Shown piece by piece: positions 25,513-39,225 of a stretch of 64,000 nucleotides of DNA. The stretch is from contig NC_064767.1 in the NCBI RefSeq assembly GCF_011397635.1, forward strand, positions 15,849,537 to 15,913,536, in the 5' to 3' direction. How positions within the stretch are numbered: position 1 is the first letter of the stretch; each line of letters starts with the position of its first letter. Source of the stretch: Epinephelus fuscoguttatus. Lineage: Eukaryota > Chordata > Actinopteri > Perciformes > Serranidae. The position numbers and the translations under genes are program-made. The notes beneath the pieces are model-generated. The model was not told the origin of the DNA. It saw nothing but the letters and a program-made list of their open reading frames with translations, and ran no database searches.

Positions 25513-28500
25513 CAGGCATCTGGTCTGATGTTGCCTAAATAATAATGGAATAGAAATATAATTAGATTTCACAAATCTAAAAGTGGATTTAAAACATTCA
25601 AGGCTTTTATGATGATGACTCATAATACTTTTTCACAACTATTAGGGGTGCAAAATATCATTTATGTAAATCTGAAGCTGTAAATTAAAGGCCAATTTCA
25701 GTTTCTTGTAACATTTGACATAAATGAAATTTCATTCCCTCATGTCTCAAGTAAGACCTGTTACACAAAAACAATGGACTTTGTAGAGAAACTCTTATTA
25801 TGGCATTCTTTGCTACAGCATCTTACATCAACCAGTCCTTCCATCTTCATCTCCAGCTGTGCGCCATTCACTCCCATGAACGCACGCATCTCATCCTAAA
25901 TAATGACTGAACGGATCCTCCCCTCCCATCTCCGCCGCCACCTCCACCGCCTCTAAAATTGCCATTAACACCTCTCTATCACCATGGCATCCAATGCTTT
26001 GGGTTTAATTTTAGTGAGGTGGGTCACAGCAGGTCAACACAACAAAGTGACAGATACAAAAGCAATGCTTTTTGACTCAACGCCTGCATTGTGCCATAGA
26101 ATAATCATCACTGACGTCACCGCAACTCTGTGTTCAACGGCAACCTCGTGGCATTTTGATGCTGAGAATTGAGTTGGGAGATTTCTGTGACTATATGTTG
26201 TATTCTTATACGATAAGCACAAAAGTACTCTCAGGTATTCACAAGACTTAAGAGTTGAATCAAGTGTATCTTAGTTCTGCTTCCTGAAATTCCAGTTCTG
26301 TAGCCGATGATACTATCAAATGTCTCACCTGATTTCCTCTAGTGTCAGTGTTGCCATTGTTGTAAAGTTCCTTGGAAATCAGGCTTTGTGAATTTACAAA
26401 CAGCGCTCCTCAGACTCCTCACCTCTATCAATATTACTTTTCATTGAACGTTCACAGGAGATGAAAAATGGGGCCAAGCCTCCGTATTGACATCCCAGTT
26501 TGAGTTGTTAAATGATGCTTTGTTTTTCTCTTTGTTGCTCTCCACAATCTGAATATGTGAGAATGTGCGTGTCACACGAAACCGCTCGCACTCTGTGCCT
26601 GTCACAACCTGTACCATCAATCAATGTTGAGCATGAGTATCAATACACGCTGTTTGTTTTCCTCCTCAGCTCTGACAGGTCACGTAGTCACCCTCAGACT
26701 GGATAAGAGCTGTGCTGCGTGCAACGCTAGACAACCAAATTACCCTTCTTTTTTAGACGGAAAATATCATCTCTCGCCGTCTCTCTCCCTCTCTGTGTGT
26801 TTGTCTCCTGTATACCCACACATCCACAAACACGCACTGAAACACATGGTTGATTCGGAACTGCTGTTCTGCCAGCAACATCATCACTCTCCTTCCCACC
26901 CTTGTCTCCATGGAGACAAGCTTCCAGAGCTGGCTGGTTCCAGACCGTTGTGAATCAGCACAGACTAAAAAGGGAAGGGGAGGGAGGAGGGGGGGGGTCT
27001 CTTTGTGTTTAAACATGACTAAAAGAACACTGTGAGCTCTGTGTTATCTTCGTCCCTACACTGAGGTGATCAAACCATTCATGCACGCAGGTGTGAAAAG
27101 ACACCGGGAATATTCTGATAAAGACGTCTGTGTTTGAGATTTGGGTTCAGTGTGTTCACAGGGTAAAGGTGCCCGTCTATCTGTGCATATAGTGCAATGG
27201 ATATTTCCACTTCTTCTTCTTCAGCTTACACTACACCATTTATCCACCCAGAACTAAAGAATATAATTTTGATCTGGTGGTTGTTCATTTTCAGGAACAT
27301 TAAGTGTGAGTCCCCTGTTATCTCATTCTCTCACACAGACGTGACAGTATCATAAAATGAAGCGCGTGAACATTTGTTTTATTGGCTTTATTGGCACGAT
27401 TGACTTCTAGTGCAGCATATTGCACGGCTTTATTAGAAACAGGATGTCCGCATTTTTACCTGTTTTACAGCTTGTGTTTTTATGATCTCACAGTATGATC
27501 TCTTGAATATGCTCTTTTCCAGGGACCAAGTGATGGAAACACTTTGGACATCCTATTAAAGATGGACCATATTCATTTTGTTTTTTAGCCATGCTAGCAG
27601 CATGGTTCTGGTAATGGCAGTGTTGGTCTCTGGGTCGGTCAGTCACTTTGATTCAGACTGAAATATTGAAGGAGTCTATGAGATAGACTGCCTTGGAATT
27701 TGGCACAATTTTGACACTCATGCATAGGTGTAAAGGGGCATTTGTACCTCACACCCCAACAAAAATATGTAAGTGGCAGAGGACCAATAATTCAATTCAA
27801 TTCAACAAAACTTTATTTATCCCGAAGGAAATTCTTGTGCTAGAGAACAGACACTAATTACAGTAACCACAATTTTAACGTTTCACAACCAGTAAAAACC
27901 ATAGCTACCAGTGGGTTCCCCGGGTCAGGGTCACTAACTGGATCCAGTTTTAGAGAAATAGAGTGTTAAATATCTGGCAGAATATATAAATATACAAGAT
28001 AAAAGTGTTTTCAAGGAGCAAAAGAAAAACAAATATATATTATATATATGAAAAATATCGCACACCATAAATTGATCCAGAAAAATATGTGCATAAAAAT
28101 TCACCAGACTGCTGGAAATTGGGTGTTTGATACCCAAAGGACCCCTAAACCCCCTTTCCATATGTGCACCCCTCCATGTTGACACAAAACCTGCACTCTT
28201 GCATTCATATTCCTTAATTCTATTTACCTTTGTGATCCTTTGAATTTTCATCTAGTGCCAAAAATACTTGGTTATGACATGATACCTGCAGTATCAGTAC
28301 TACTGCAAGTTACAGCACAGGCAGTCAACTTGAGTCTGCATGACAGCATGGCATACTCTTCTCTGCCACATACACTATGTAAAGGTCAAGCGCTGAATAT
28401 GGGAGCAAGCAGTGACGCTGAATGCACTTCAGGTGCATGTTTGTTGCATTTGACTGTAGTGCAAATGTTATTGTTTTGTTGTCTGGTTGACCTTTTTTTT

Positions 28501-30439
28501 TAATGTACATTTTGTTTTCATGTGTTGGAATGTTCCCGTCACTGTTCATATAGCATCACTCCAGCATCCAGCTGTAGAGTCTGAGCAGGGGTGAGCAGGA
28601 GGTGGTCTCTGGGGCTCGAGCCCTGAATGTTTACTCTCGACGTTTCAAATCTATATTATTTTCTAAAAAAAATATTTAATATAACTGAGTAAATGTTTTC
28701 TGTTGGCCTAATATTCAATTCAGATGTACTGAAGGCCACATTCACTTGGCGTTGTTGGGGATTCTTGTTTCACAATTAACTAAACATTCTTTCTGTGGAC
28801 TCTACTCCAGCATAGAATAACAAAACTAGGTTACAAGATAAGTGACACTGCTTACACCAGATTCCTTCACTATCTAACTTAAAATAGTAACATCACACAA
28901 TTTCTTTGCCTCGTTTTAGTTGGCAGGAGTGAAAATTAGTCATCTACAACATTTGCTGTGTTATTGTTTCACAATGATGAAAACGGTCGGAGAACAATTG
29001 ATACACAATAGGATGTCGGCTCTATGGGAGAATTCTTTTCCTTGGCAACTTTCATGTTTTTCCCAAATGATTTTTAGGCATTTCATTATCTCAAATGGCT
29101 TGAAGAAAAAGTGCATATAGCTGCTGTAAATGGGGAAAAAATATCCCTCCAGGGAGCATGCCCTCAGACCACCCCAGATTTGGGCTGAGCCTCAAAAGTT
29201 CACAACATTTGGCTGCACCCCCAGGTCTGAGTCTGTATTCCCCTCGAGGGAAGGTTTTTATCTTCACTCCTCAGTCCCTGTGATGCTGAGCTTAGTGCTT
29301 GTGGGGAGTGACGAGGTCAGAGCCAGTACGCCAAATATGAATGTTGTGCATACTCTACATTCAAATACTAATCTATTCCGTGTGAATTGAGTGACTGAAA
29401 TTAGTTTATTTTAGACCCTTGTCTGTCTTTTACCTGTAGTGTTTAGCTATTTCATCTCATACCTTTACTCCTGACAACGTAATACAACAAACGCTTCAAA
29501 TAGGCTTTATTTTTAAGATCAATTTCTCTAAACAAATCCCACGTCTAGACCTGCTGAAGTCACTGATGTGCTCAGAGGCTCAGAGGATAGTGATTCCATG
29601 ACTTTTAGAAACAGGGTGCCCACTTAGCACTACTTAGAAAGACTGATGGAGCACAAAAACAGGTAAGGTAAGGTCATGAGTAGGCAGAGAACAAAAGGGG
29701 GGTGAAGAAAGAAGATGGCTCTGCTAAAAAAGGTCCTCCCTCCCGGTTGTTGACTCAGGAAAACGTCTTCCTGCTGTGTGTCACTGGTGTAGACAGACAA
29801 CCAGAATCAGCTCCAAGCCTCCATGATGAATGCACTAACAGCTGGACGCTTCCACAGTCAGAACAATGTCGGAAGTGTTTAGTGAAGTCTGTTTTAGACC
29901 GGATGTAATGGATCTGCTGGAGCGTGTGTTTATGTGTATAAAGTTCACTTAGAGTAGCAACGGAAGAGAAAGCTTTCATCAGCTTAACACCTTCACCTTA
30001 ACTAGGAGTTTGAATGGGTACTGTGTGTTCATCACATTTATAGATACACACACATAAGCATGCATAAAAATAAACGCACCCTTTGCACGAAGCATGCGCT
30101 CATGCCATACCGTGTGTGTACAATTACAGAGGAAGTGAGTCTTATTAAAGGTCAGAGGACACAGAGATTCTTGGGAGTGTACTGGCTGCTATACAGGGGC
30201 ACAGAAAGAGCAACGTATAGTTTATGGAGGAAGGAGGGCGCAAAGACGGCTGGTTCCCACACTGCATTCTGAACATGTAAGTTTTACTGTGAGAGTCTGT
30301 CAGAGTTTAGGAGCAGGAAATGGAGTGAAAAGGAGGGACAGTGTAAAAGCCACACTAGCTCATCATTATTTAGATGACCCTGGTAACAAGTTTTTCCCAA
30401 TGCACATCCAAAAACAATAACGTTGTTTTGCTCTGGTCT
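25513..30439. other. non-coding gene desert segment
   Basis: No exons recognised over 4.9 kb. Contains a fish-repeat end (CTTTATTTATCCCGAAGGAA) at about 27811-27830 and AT-rich patches near 28035. Short frames are not supported by splice sites or families. Confidence 0.4.
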
Positions 30440-32000
30440 TTAAAGGAACCGTGTGTAAGATTTAGGGGGATTTAGTGGCACCTAGTGGTGAGGATTGCAG
30501 ATTGCAACCTGCTGAAACTTCTACCAGTTAGAATTCCTTTAATGTTCATTGTTCAGGAGGTACTGGACGCTTAATTCTCCACAGACATCTGCTCCAAATT
30601 AAATGGACCAGGAGATTAAAATCAGTGAGCCTGGCACCTGTCAATATGTGCTCACCTTATTTCCGAATGTTCAGGAGGTTTTTACTAAGAGCAAAATTGT
30701 CCGCAGAGGTTTCCTCCTCTCTAAAACAAACAGACCTGGTTAGCTTAAGTGGTAAAAACACTCAATTGAAACGTCTCTAAGTCCCGCCCCCGGACGCAGA
30801 CTGACGAATCATAACGTAGCATCAGACTGGCTCAGCCCAGGGTCCAACAACAACACAGCTGTGCTCTATTGACTCTAATGTGATTGCTTCAGATTTCCTT
30901 CATTTTCAGGCTGGCTTTGTGGATTTGGAGCTAAACGTTGTGCCTGGGGCACGTCGTGTATTAATGATACTCGTTACCTGGAGAGGCTGGAAAAAGATAT
31001 ACGTTTCTTCCCTGTTCCAAAACCAAAATCAAACCCTGAAAAGTGTAGGGTTAGCTAGCTAGCTACTGAAGATATAGCCTACTGAATGTATACACATGCT
31101 GCTTTTGCTTTGTAATGATTATAACAGTGATAAAAAGACCGGCCCTGCTGTACAGGAACCAGTGAAGGGAGGCAGGGAAACTTTGCTGATATTCAACCAG
31201 CTGTGTGTCATCACAGTGTGCGCAGATGAACATTGTTTGACTTCCCCTGGAGATCCCTGCTTGCCCGGTGGCAGAGGTTTAGGTGCTGGCAGCAGCACAG
31301 GGGCGAAGCCAAACACTGTTCATCTGCACACATTGCGATGCAGCTGGTTCAATATCAGCAGAGTTTCCCTTTATATTCATTGTCTTGTGTAGCGATCAGT
31401 AGTGATGTGGTGGTTCACTTTTACACTGTGATCTGTAGCCTATAGTTGGGCTTTAGCTTCTAACTATCTTTGTCTTTTTAACCTGCTGTTGCTGCTGAGT
31501 CAGTTTGACATCCTGGATATATCCTCCAAACACAGACTGTAGACCCCTCTGTCTGCTTCTCTCTGGAATCACTCTTTTAATTTTCTGAAAATATGATATT
31601 TCTTCAGGGAGTGCAGTTAGTTACAGTGTGGGCTCCATGCTTACTTTGATAGCTTGTTGGATGATCACAAAGGGGCGGGCTTAGCATCGGGTCAATAAAG
31701 CAGTTTTGGGTAAAAATTCTGTGATTTTTCCAACACTTCTCGTTGCGGAGGGGCTGCTAACTATGGTGGCTGATGCAAAAATGCAAATGGCCCCTATCCA
31801 GAGGCAGTGTTTGTTTGTCTATTCTGGGCTACTGTAGAAACATGGCGATCTCTGTACACAAGGTTCTGCTCCCTAAACAGCTAAGGTAACCAAAAACACT
31901 ATTATTCTTATTTTCAGGTGATTACACACTAAAGAAAACATTTTTACTATAATATATTCCATTTCTGCCAATATATCCCACTAAATCCTACAACTGGACA
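30440..32000. mobile_element. TTAA-type non-autonomous element with nested foldback
   Basis: The left end reads TTAAAGGAACCGTGTGTAAG then TTTAGTGGCACCTAGTGGTG. Near 31980, the minus strand gives GTAGGATTTAGTGGGATATA and a TGTGTAATC block, an inverted relative of the left end. These are termini of a common fish MITE. The foldback at 31173-31372 and its flank to about 31570 sit inside. Right boundary approximate. Confidence 0.5.
31173..31372. repeat. foldback (hairpin) repeat, copy 2
   Basis: Inverted arms of about 70 bp: AGGGAAACTTTGCTGATATT at the left is mirrored by AATATCAGCAGAGTTTCCCT at the right, enclosing further mirrored sequence (GCAGATGAACATTGTTTGAC / ACACTGTTCATCTGC). Highly similar to 2517-2692, including about 190 bp of shared right flank. 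Confidence 0.75.
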
Positions 32001-34314
32001 GACACTGACAGTTTTATTGTCTCTGTTAGAGTTTAAGTGATAAAAATGGAGTGTCAAAGAGGGACAGTAAGAGAGTGTAAAGCCAACATTAGCTCATCAT
32101 TTTTGAAATGACACTTTGCTGGACTGGTAACAAGTTTTTTTCCCCAGTAAAGGCTCTTACAAAACCAATAATTTTGTGTTGCTGTGGTTTTTAAATCTCA
32201 TATAATGATGGAAACTGTTTATCCGGAGTTATTTAAGCTTCACCGCAAATAAATCTCCCCCTCGTCACTTCAACACGTCTTTGTCATAACATCCAAATGC
32301 TGTTTATGTGGTACAGATGGTGGAAGGACAACCACTCACGAAGCTTTTATAATTTGTAGACACAAGGACGGGCATATGCTCAGGGTCAGTGATGGGTGAT
32401 GGTCAAGAGTGATGGCTGCTTACCTCACTGTAATACTGATTAGAGAGCTGGAGCACAGAGTGCATTTTGGAGATGCAGGGGTTGCAAATGACTGTTCTCC
32501 AAATGAGCATCTTGTGGGATTGTGGGTTTCTTATAATTGGGCTCAGGCAGGTCTAGGCACAGATCTAGTGAGACATGTCAACAAACAAAAGGAAAGGGAA
32601 AAAAAGAAAATCAAGTTGCCCATCAACAAGCTGTCATCGTGGCCGGAGGATGAAAAACAGGTTGTACAAACCCACAAATCCTAAAGTGAACCCAGCCAAG
32701 CCCTGATGATTAAAGGAGATTGCTCTCCTTTTGACGTTACCGAAGCAAGCACAGACTAAACAGACCACAAGTGGCATACAGGAGCCAGCGCACAATGGAA
32801 GTGAAATGCCAAACGCCTGAATGGCCTCAGGGCAGGTACATTGTTTTGGCCCATTAACTATGAAGTTCCTCGCAAAATGACTCGGGGAAAACATCAGTGG
32901 CCTTTGCCGCTCGCTCTCTGCCCTGGGAACAGGATGCAAACATTCACACATGTGCTGCACAACGCACTCACGCAAATACAAGAGGAGACATGTGGGCAGG
33001 CGCACATGCATGCACAGCACATACACACAGATGCAGTAACCTGTGAGCGCGAAAGACACGGACAGACTGTGATTGTGAGAAGGACTCAAGCAAACAAATG
33101 ATGTCATTATCTCAAAGCACACTAGCTTGAATATTATTACCATACCAGTGGGAGGCATTTGGCATTCTCGCCTCTCATAGCTATGTGCTCACAAGTGAGA
33201 AAGGAAAAAGAGGCAGCATTGTCCTGAAGTATTCTCATACATGTGACATTTGCACCATCAAACATGCAGTGTCACAGGGAAAAAATCCATTCAGCTGTTT
33301 TGGTATTTCTGCCATCCACCGAAACAGCGTCAGGAATACCTAGACGTGTTTCTACAGAAGGCAATCCCTGAGGGCACTCCCCTGTACTGCTAATGTGCTT
33401 TTTTTTTAAGCATTCGTGTACAGGAGGCATACAAATGATCATGCAGAAACATGATGAGAGCAGGAGGAAGGCTGTAATACGCAGGTCCCCATGGCAACCA
33501 CACAAAACGGCATGCACTCACCATGGCAACAGAGCTGGCGAGGGAATATAGCGGAGACAGGGTTGGAGCTGGTGCTGGCCTCTGGCTGTTTGAAGTGATA
33601 CATACATGCCGGCAGCAGCATCAGCAAGTAGTTCACTCACACTGAAACATGAAGACTGACATGTTACTCCTGTGAATAAATACCGCTACTGAGATGATGC
33701 ATGTACATCTCACTTCAAAACATGGACATTTAAACCTTCTAAGGTGGACCTTAGAGCTATATTAATCAATATTTTTATGTTATCAGTGGATCAAATGTCT
33801 ATAAAGTGCTTGTATAGATACAAATCCTCCAAAAAAAACTCTGTAGCTCCCTTTTAGCATCTTTCAGCTCCTTATTTTGGTTTACTTTACTGTTTTGGTT
33901 TACTCTCAGAGCTCTCATCAACCTTGTTTCTTTTCATCAATAAAAGCTCTAAAAACCCATCATACACTACCTTCACAGCACCAAATTGTAGACGGACCAA
34001 ATTATCAACTAGCTGGCAAACATCATGGAGCATTTAGCAGCTGAAGAGCCAGATATTTTTCTCCGGAGTTGGTGAAACAGAGCTAAAATAAAAGTTAATA
34101 TTGGACTTGCATTTGCCAGCCTGCCAGGAACATGATTCCAAATTAATGATGCTCCATGTCGGCTGGATGTGTAAAAAATATTACTGTTTGCTAACATGCT
34201 CGCTATAACCGTGGATGTGATAATATGTCACTGTTGTTTTAAGATATTATTCAACCCTCCACAAACCAATTATTTTTGTTTTAAAGGAATATTTCTACAT
34301 TTTGCAAAACAGGT
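32001..34314. other. non-coding, no gene
   Basis: The 174-codon open frame on the minus strand (33158-32634) lacks family similarity and good coding character. No repeat assigned. Confidence 0.35.
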
Positions 34315-35160
34315 TTAAAGGGACAATTCAACTGGAAATCAAAAATACATATTTTTCCTCTTATCTGTACTGCTATTTATCAGTCTAGATTGTTTTGGTG
34401 TGAGCAACTGAGTGTTGGACATATCAGCTGTAGAGATGTCTGCCTTCTCTCTATTATAATGGAACTAGATGGCACTAGTTTGTGGTGCTCAAAGCGCCAA
34501 AAAACTACATTTGAAAAACTCAACAGCAATGTCTCTTTGCAGAAATCATGACCCAGTTACTCAAGATAATGCACAGACCTTGTTGTGAGCAGTTTCATGT
34601 AGGAACTATTTTCTTTCTACTGAACTACACCTGCCAACCACATCACCAAGCAGAAGGAAGTGTGCATCTACTCATGGACAAAGGGTTCATGCTTGTAACA
34701 GCCAAGCCCATAGGAACAGTGCCGGACTGTGAAACCAATTTGATGTAATGGTCAAATCGTGGAATTACAACTAACGGGCCGTCATGTGATGCTATGGGGC
34801 CCAAAAAGACTTTTTCCCATAGACTTACATTGTGAAAGAGAAGTCTGTAAATCAGTGGATAATTTTTTTTTTTTGAGCGTCAAAAAATGCAAAAATTAAT
34901 CATTTCACTATCAGAATTTGATGCATTCACTCCGACAACATTTTGAAAGTCTAGAAGAGCCACATGATTAAATCATTTTATTCCCATTCACATTAGCATA
35001 GGGCTAAGGCAATAGGCATAGGTTTTGGCACCACAAGTTCAGTGCCGTCTAGTTACATTATTTTCAACAGAAGGCAGACATGTCTATGGACAATATCTCT
35101 AACACTTGACAACTCACACCAAAACAATCTAGACTGATAAACGATAGTCTTCTCCTCAAC
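34315..35160. mobile_element. long-inverted-repeat element, copy 1
   Basis: Starts TTAAAGGGACAATTCAACTG. The 34365-34490 arm (TATCAGTCTAGATTGTTTTG, GAGATGTCTGCCTTCT, GGCACTAGTTTGTGGTG) is mirrored at about 35025-35145. The left half matches 37050-37420 at high identity. The extreme right terminus is not preserved. Confidence 0.6.
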
Positions 35161-35328
35161 TCATGTTAACCTGAGCCTACTGCTCATTTTAACCCCAGCC
35201 TGGGAGCTGATCAGCTGTGAAAAGCCTAAAACTCAGACTTTGCTCTAACAGGGAGAAGTGCAGCCTCGAGCAGAAACATGCACAGGCATCGTTTTGTTCC
35301 TGTACAGTAGAGGTATGTCATGAAATAT

Positions 35329-35369
35329 ACAGTACAGTACAGTACAGTACAGTACAGTACAGTACAGTA
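35329..35369. repeat. (ACAGT)n pentanucleotide repeat
   Basis: Eight tandem ACAGT units, nearly perfect. Confidence 0.97.
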
Positions 35370-37049
35370 GGCCTTGGTTAATGGAGCCACAGACAGCTTA
35401 CCTGAAATGACAAATAGCCCGACACATACTGCTGATGCTTTAAGGCCACGGTCAGCTGTACTGTAAACGATAATGGTTTCCCTGCTAGACAAGGAGAAAG
35501 CCCCAGAACAAACATACATCATCATTGTGTTACTGCTGCTGGTTAAACTCAGATAGATTTCCACACAGTGGTTTGAATATAAAGACCTGCCTGCTCAGAC
35601 TTGAAGTCAAAATAAGTTCACTTGTGAACACCCATCATGACACATAATTTACCATAATTTTGAAATAAAAAATGACTAAAACGACCTCCCAAAGCTCCAA
35701 AAAATCGAAACCATTACACCCAAACAAGGCGTGATTAATCCCCCACATTAAGTGGGCATTTCACAAAAGAATCTCTCTAATGAGCTTGGTTGTCAGTGAA
35801 GTATTTTTCCTTTCATCGGTGCCTTTAATTAAACACCGAAACACAAAGAGACACAGATATTAATCACTCTGGTTTAAGCTGCTTTTCAATTCAGCAGCCA
35901 TTAAAAGTTGCGCCGCTTGACTGGTTGCGACGTCAGCTGAGGCTGGATGGAACTGTGTCACTGCGAACTCAGGAGACCTCTTAGTTAAAAACAAAACATG
36001 TTTCTTGAGTGTGTGTGGGAGTTCAGACGAGATTTCAAGTGCAACATAAGCAAGATGAAAATCACTGATGCTCAAAGAATCATTTTGTGCTTTGTGTTTC
36101 AGGGACTAGTTGGCAAAGCATATGCTTTTGAAAATCTTTGACTTGAAGATAATTTCTCTGCATTGATATTCAGCCACCCTGGAGCGAGAGTGTCTGCTGG
36201 AGCTGTCTGCTCAGTGGAATAATCGGAGCGGGTGGGTGTGGCAGAGGGCGAACTGGCAACAACAACACCACACAGCTCGCTCAATGTCTCCATCTAGTGG
36301 TGACAGGAGGCTTAACATTAACAGGTGGATCTTTTTTTTCTCACAATAACAGAGCAGTCATGGTCACGCTATTCTAAAAGTATATCTTAAATCTGTTATA
36401 GCACAGTCAGACTTCTTTTAGAAAATATTTTGCTGTCTAATTTCAGTTGAGTGATATTATATAGAGTGAAAAATGTTTTTATTATGCAGCCCTTTAATTG
36501 CCCGTCAGCCCTGGTCAATATCATTATTATTTTTTTAATCTAATATCTACTGCATTTTTCCTGAAATACACACAATATGGTACAAAATTAGGCAGCGTGG
36601 AGAAAAAATGTGCAGGTGAAGCCTCTGTACATGTGTAGACCCCTCTGTTGTCGCTTTCAGAATTACAGGTGCCCGTTTCCTTTAACCCCTGGAGGAGCGA
36701 AATATTGTTCATATTTATTTAATGATGCACATCTAGCTGGCGGAGAGATGTCTTAATTATATTTTGTTTTTTCTGTATCACACAATGTTAAGGAAAGATA
36801 TATGTACAGTCAGTTTGTATTTGAGGTACATTTCTACAGTGAGCATCTCTGCTTTGGATTCCATATAAAAGTCTAAAAAAAGCAGATACAAGAGTCTCCA
36901 ACAAGGCCTGTCGACAGACAGTGAGAAAAAGCAGACGAAAGACGAAAGCGTAAGCAAAATTGTCCTGTTTAATATACTCTAGTTTCTGCCTGACAGATCT
37001 CAGGTAGTCTTGGAGACAACAGACCAGGAGGAAGTGGAGGAATGCATCC
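35370..37049. other. non-coding, one possible conserved block
   Basis: No exons. The stretch 35700-35850 contains several homeodomain-like TAAT/ATTA cores (GTGATTAATCCCC, CTCTAATGAG, CTTTAATTAAAC) and looks less repeat-like than its surroundings; functional status is unknown. Confidence 0.3.
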
Positions 37050-37587
37050 TTAAAGGGACAGTTCACCACCAAATCAAAAATACATATTTTTCCTCTTTCC
37101 TGTAGTGCTGTTTATTAGTCTCGATTGTCTTGTTGTGAGCTGCAGAGTGTTGGAGATATTGACCGTAGAGATGTCTGCCTTCTGTTGAATATAATGGAAC
37201 TAGATGTCACTCAGCTTGTGGTGCTCAAACTGCCAAAATACTACATTTAAAAATCTCAACAGCAATGTCTCTTTCTAGAAATCATGACCTGGTTACTCAA
37301 GATAACCCACAGAGCTTGTTGTGAGCAGTTTCATGTGGGAACTATTTTCTTTCTACCAAACCACACCCACCAACCATATCACTGCGCAGTAGGAAGCGTG
37401 CATATACTGCCAGCTCACCTAGCACCACTCATCTAGCTCACGTCACAGCTCAGCCGAGGAGGAGCTGTCACATGCATGAGCCTTTCATCCATGAATAACT
37501 CACATCAGAATCATACAGATTTAAAAATAGCTCTACATATAAGAGGAAAAATGTATTTTTGATTTTGGGTAAACCCGTCCCTTTCAA
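37050..37587. mobile_element. TIR element, copy 2 of the 34315 family
   Basis: Left end TTAAAGGGACAGTTCACC followed by AAATCAAAAATACATATTTT. The right end on the minus strand gives AAAGGGACGGGTTTACCC and then AAATCAAAAATACATTTTTC. Termini of about 45 bp; this copy keeps both ends, unlike 34315-35160. Non-coding. Confidence 0.75.
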
Positions 37588-37636
37588 ACAGTAGCAGCTG
37601 CATTGTTGAGGGAGAGTTGCTGGAAGATACTATATA

Positions 37637-37992
37637 CTAAGGATGCATGATATTGGATTTTTTTTTTTTTTTTGCAAATATCTGATATGCCAATTTATAA
37701 CAATGTATTTGGTCAATAACCGATACCGACATATATCCAGTTTTTTCTACAGGTAATTTTAGTCATCATCAAGTCTCTTCTGTAGCGGAATTAACATCAT
37801 ATTATGCATGTATGCTCTTGTCATGACAGCCCACCAGCAGATGGAGACATGAAATACAATGCTTTTAAACTTATGTGATATTCATTCATTGTGCAAAATA
37901 AGAAAAAGCATGTTGGCCTATTCTGATAGTTCATTTTAAAGCCAATATCAGCTGATACCAATGACGTGCCGAAACTATAGTGCATCCCTACT
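37637..37992. mobile_element. small TIR element (AAGGATGCATGATATTGG)
   Basis: Left end TAAGGATGCATGATATTGG; right end on the minus strand TAGGGATGCACTATAGTTTC with internal TGATATTGGC. Interior AT-rich with a T17 run. Non-coding. Confidence 0.55.
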
Positions 37993-38161
37993 ATACACCT
38001 TATAGCAGTTGTTCCAAACCTTCCATGATTTGAGACAGCTTAATATAAAGCTGTGTCTATTCGTGACCCCTCATCACAACATTTATGTCTATAAAACTGT
38101 GAGCAATTTCACCGACAAGTCTTCCCCCTCAAAACTTCTCAAATTTAAGCACGTGTTAGAG

Positions 38162-38603
38162 CAGTGTTTCTCAGATGGAGACACACATACCCCTGGAGTA
38201 TTGCAGGGGGTACGTGAGATTTTTTTAAAATGTTAATTTAAAAATTTCAGTCATTCATAGCCTAATTCCTTAAATATTTTTATCACTAAATAATAGATTA
38301 GACTTTATTGTCATTGTGCTGCAGCGCAAAACAATGAGATTAGGAGGTATTCCTTGAGTATACAGTAAGTGCAACTTATCAGAAAGATGTGGTTCAATGC
38401 AACTATAATGCCGACTGTTACTGCAGGATGATGAAAAATTGGTTTGTCATGAATTATGTGATGGATTTTAAACATTTGGAGGTGATACTGTGTTGTACCT
38501 CCTTGTATAGGCTTTTTTCTTCCACTGTTTTACGTTGGTCAGGGGTATTGTCTACAAAATATTTCAAAAGGGGTACATTATTGAAAAAGTTTGAGAACCT
38601 CTG
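38162..38603. mobile_element. hAT-like MITE with nested repeat end
   Basis: Left end CAGTGTTTCTCAGATGG with GGGGGTACGTGAGA; right end on the minus strand CAGAGGTTCTCAAACTTTT and GTACCCC. These are typical hAT termini. A nested fish repeat end (GACTTTATTGTCATTGTG) lies at 38303-38320. No clean duplication found. Confidence 0.6.
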
Positions 38604-39225
38604 TAGAGGCATGAAAACTACTATCCAACATTTCACAAGAAGAAAGAAATCTGACCCAGAGGATCAGCTGCCAGTAAACAACTGCTCATTTGTTATCAAA
38701 ATGTATTAGAGTCTGAAGATGTGTGTGTGCTATATGCAGTTTCCCATCTATGCCAGCTGGTCACAGGGGATTTCAACAAGCCATTACTTTAATTTCGCCA
38801 GTCTACATTACACAGTCTCACTTTTCATTTTACGCACGATGTCTTTGTGTGTCGTGATCTCATATTTTCTCTTGATACAAATGAATCCATGTCTTATCTC
38901 ATCACAAGAGTGCCATCATGTGTTGAAAAGCAGCACCACAGCAGCATCTGCTCAGTGCACATGATCTAGTATCAAATTAGGCCTGTTAAATGTTATTTAA
39001 ATTAGACAGTTGTATTTTTCAGAAGTATTCACATAACTGCATCATCTCTGTGAGTTATCATATTTGACATTAGTTGCATGGGAAAGCTGGAATAAAGCGG
39101 GAATAATCTTTCAGCTGAACAGATGTTTGCATTGCATCCTCCACTCTGAATACTGGAAATTGGGGATGATGATTAACCCTTGGAAACCTGCAGTGACACA
39201 TTTCTTGTGCTGCTTTTGCAAGTAT

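Noticed and set aside
32634-33158. 174-codon minus-strand frame
   Set aside because: No recognisable domain, no splice context, composition like surrounding non-coding DNA.
35329-35369. CRISPR-like array
   Set aside because: Simple pentanucleotide tandem repeat without spacers, in a vertebrate genome.
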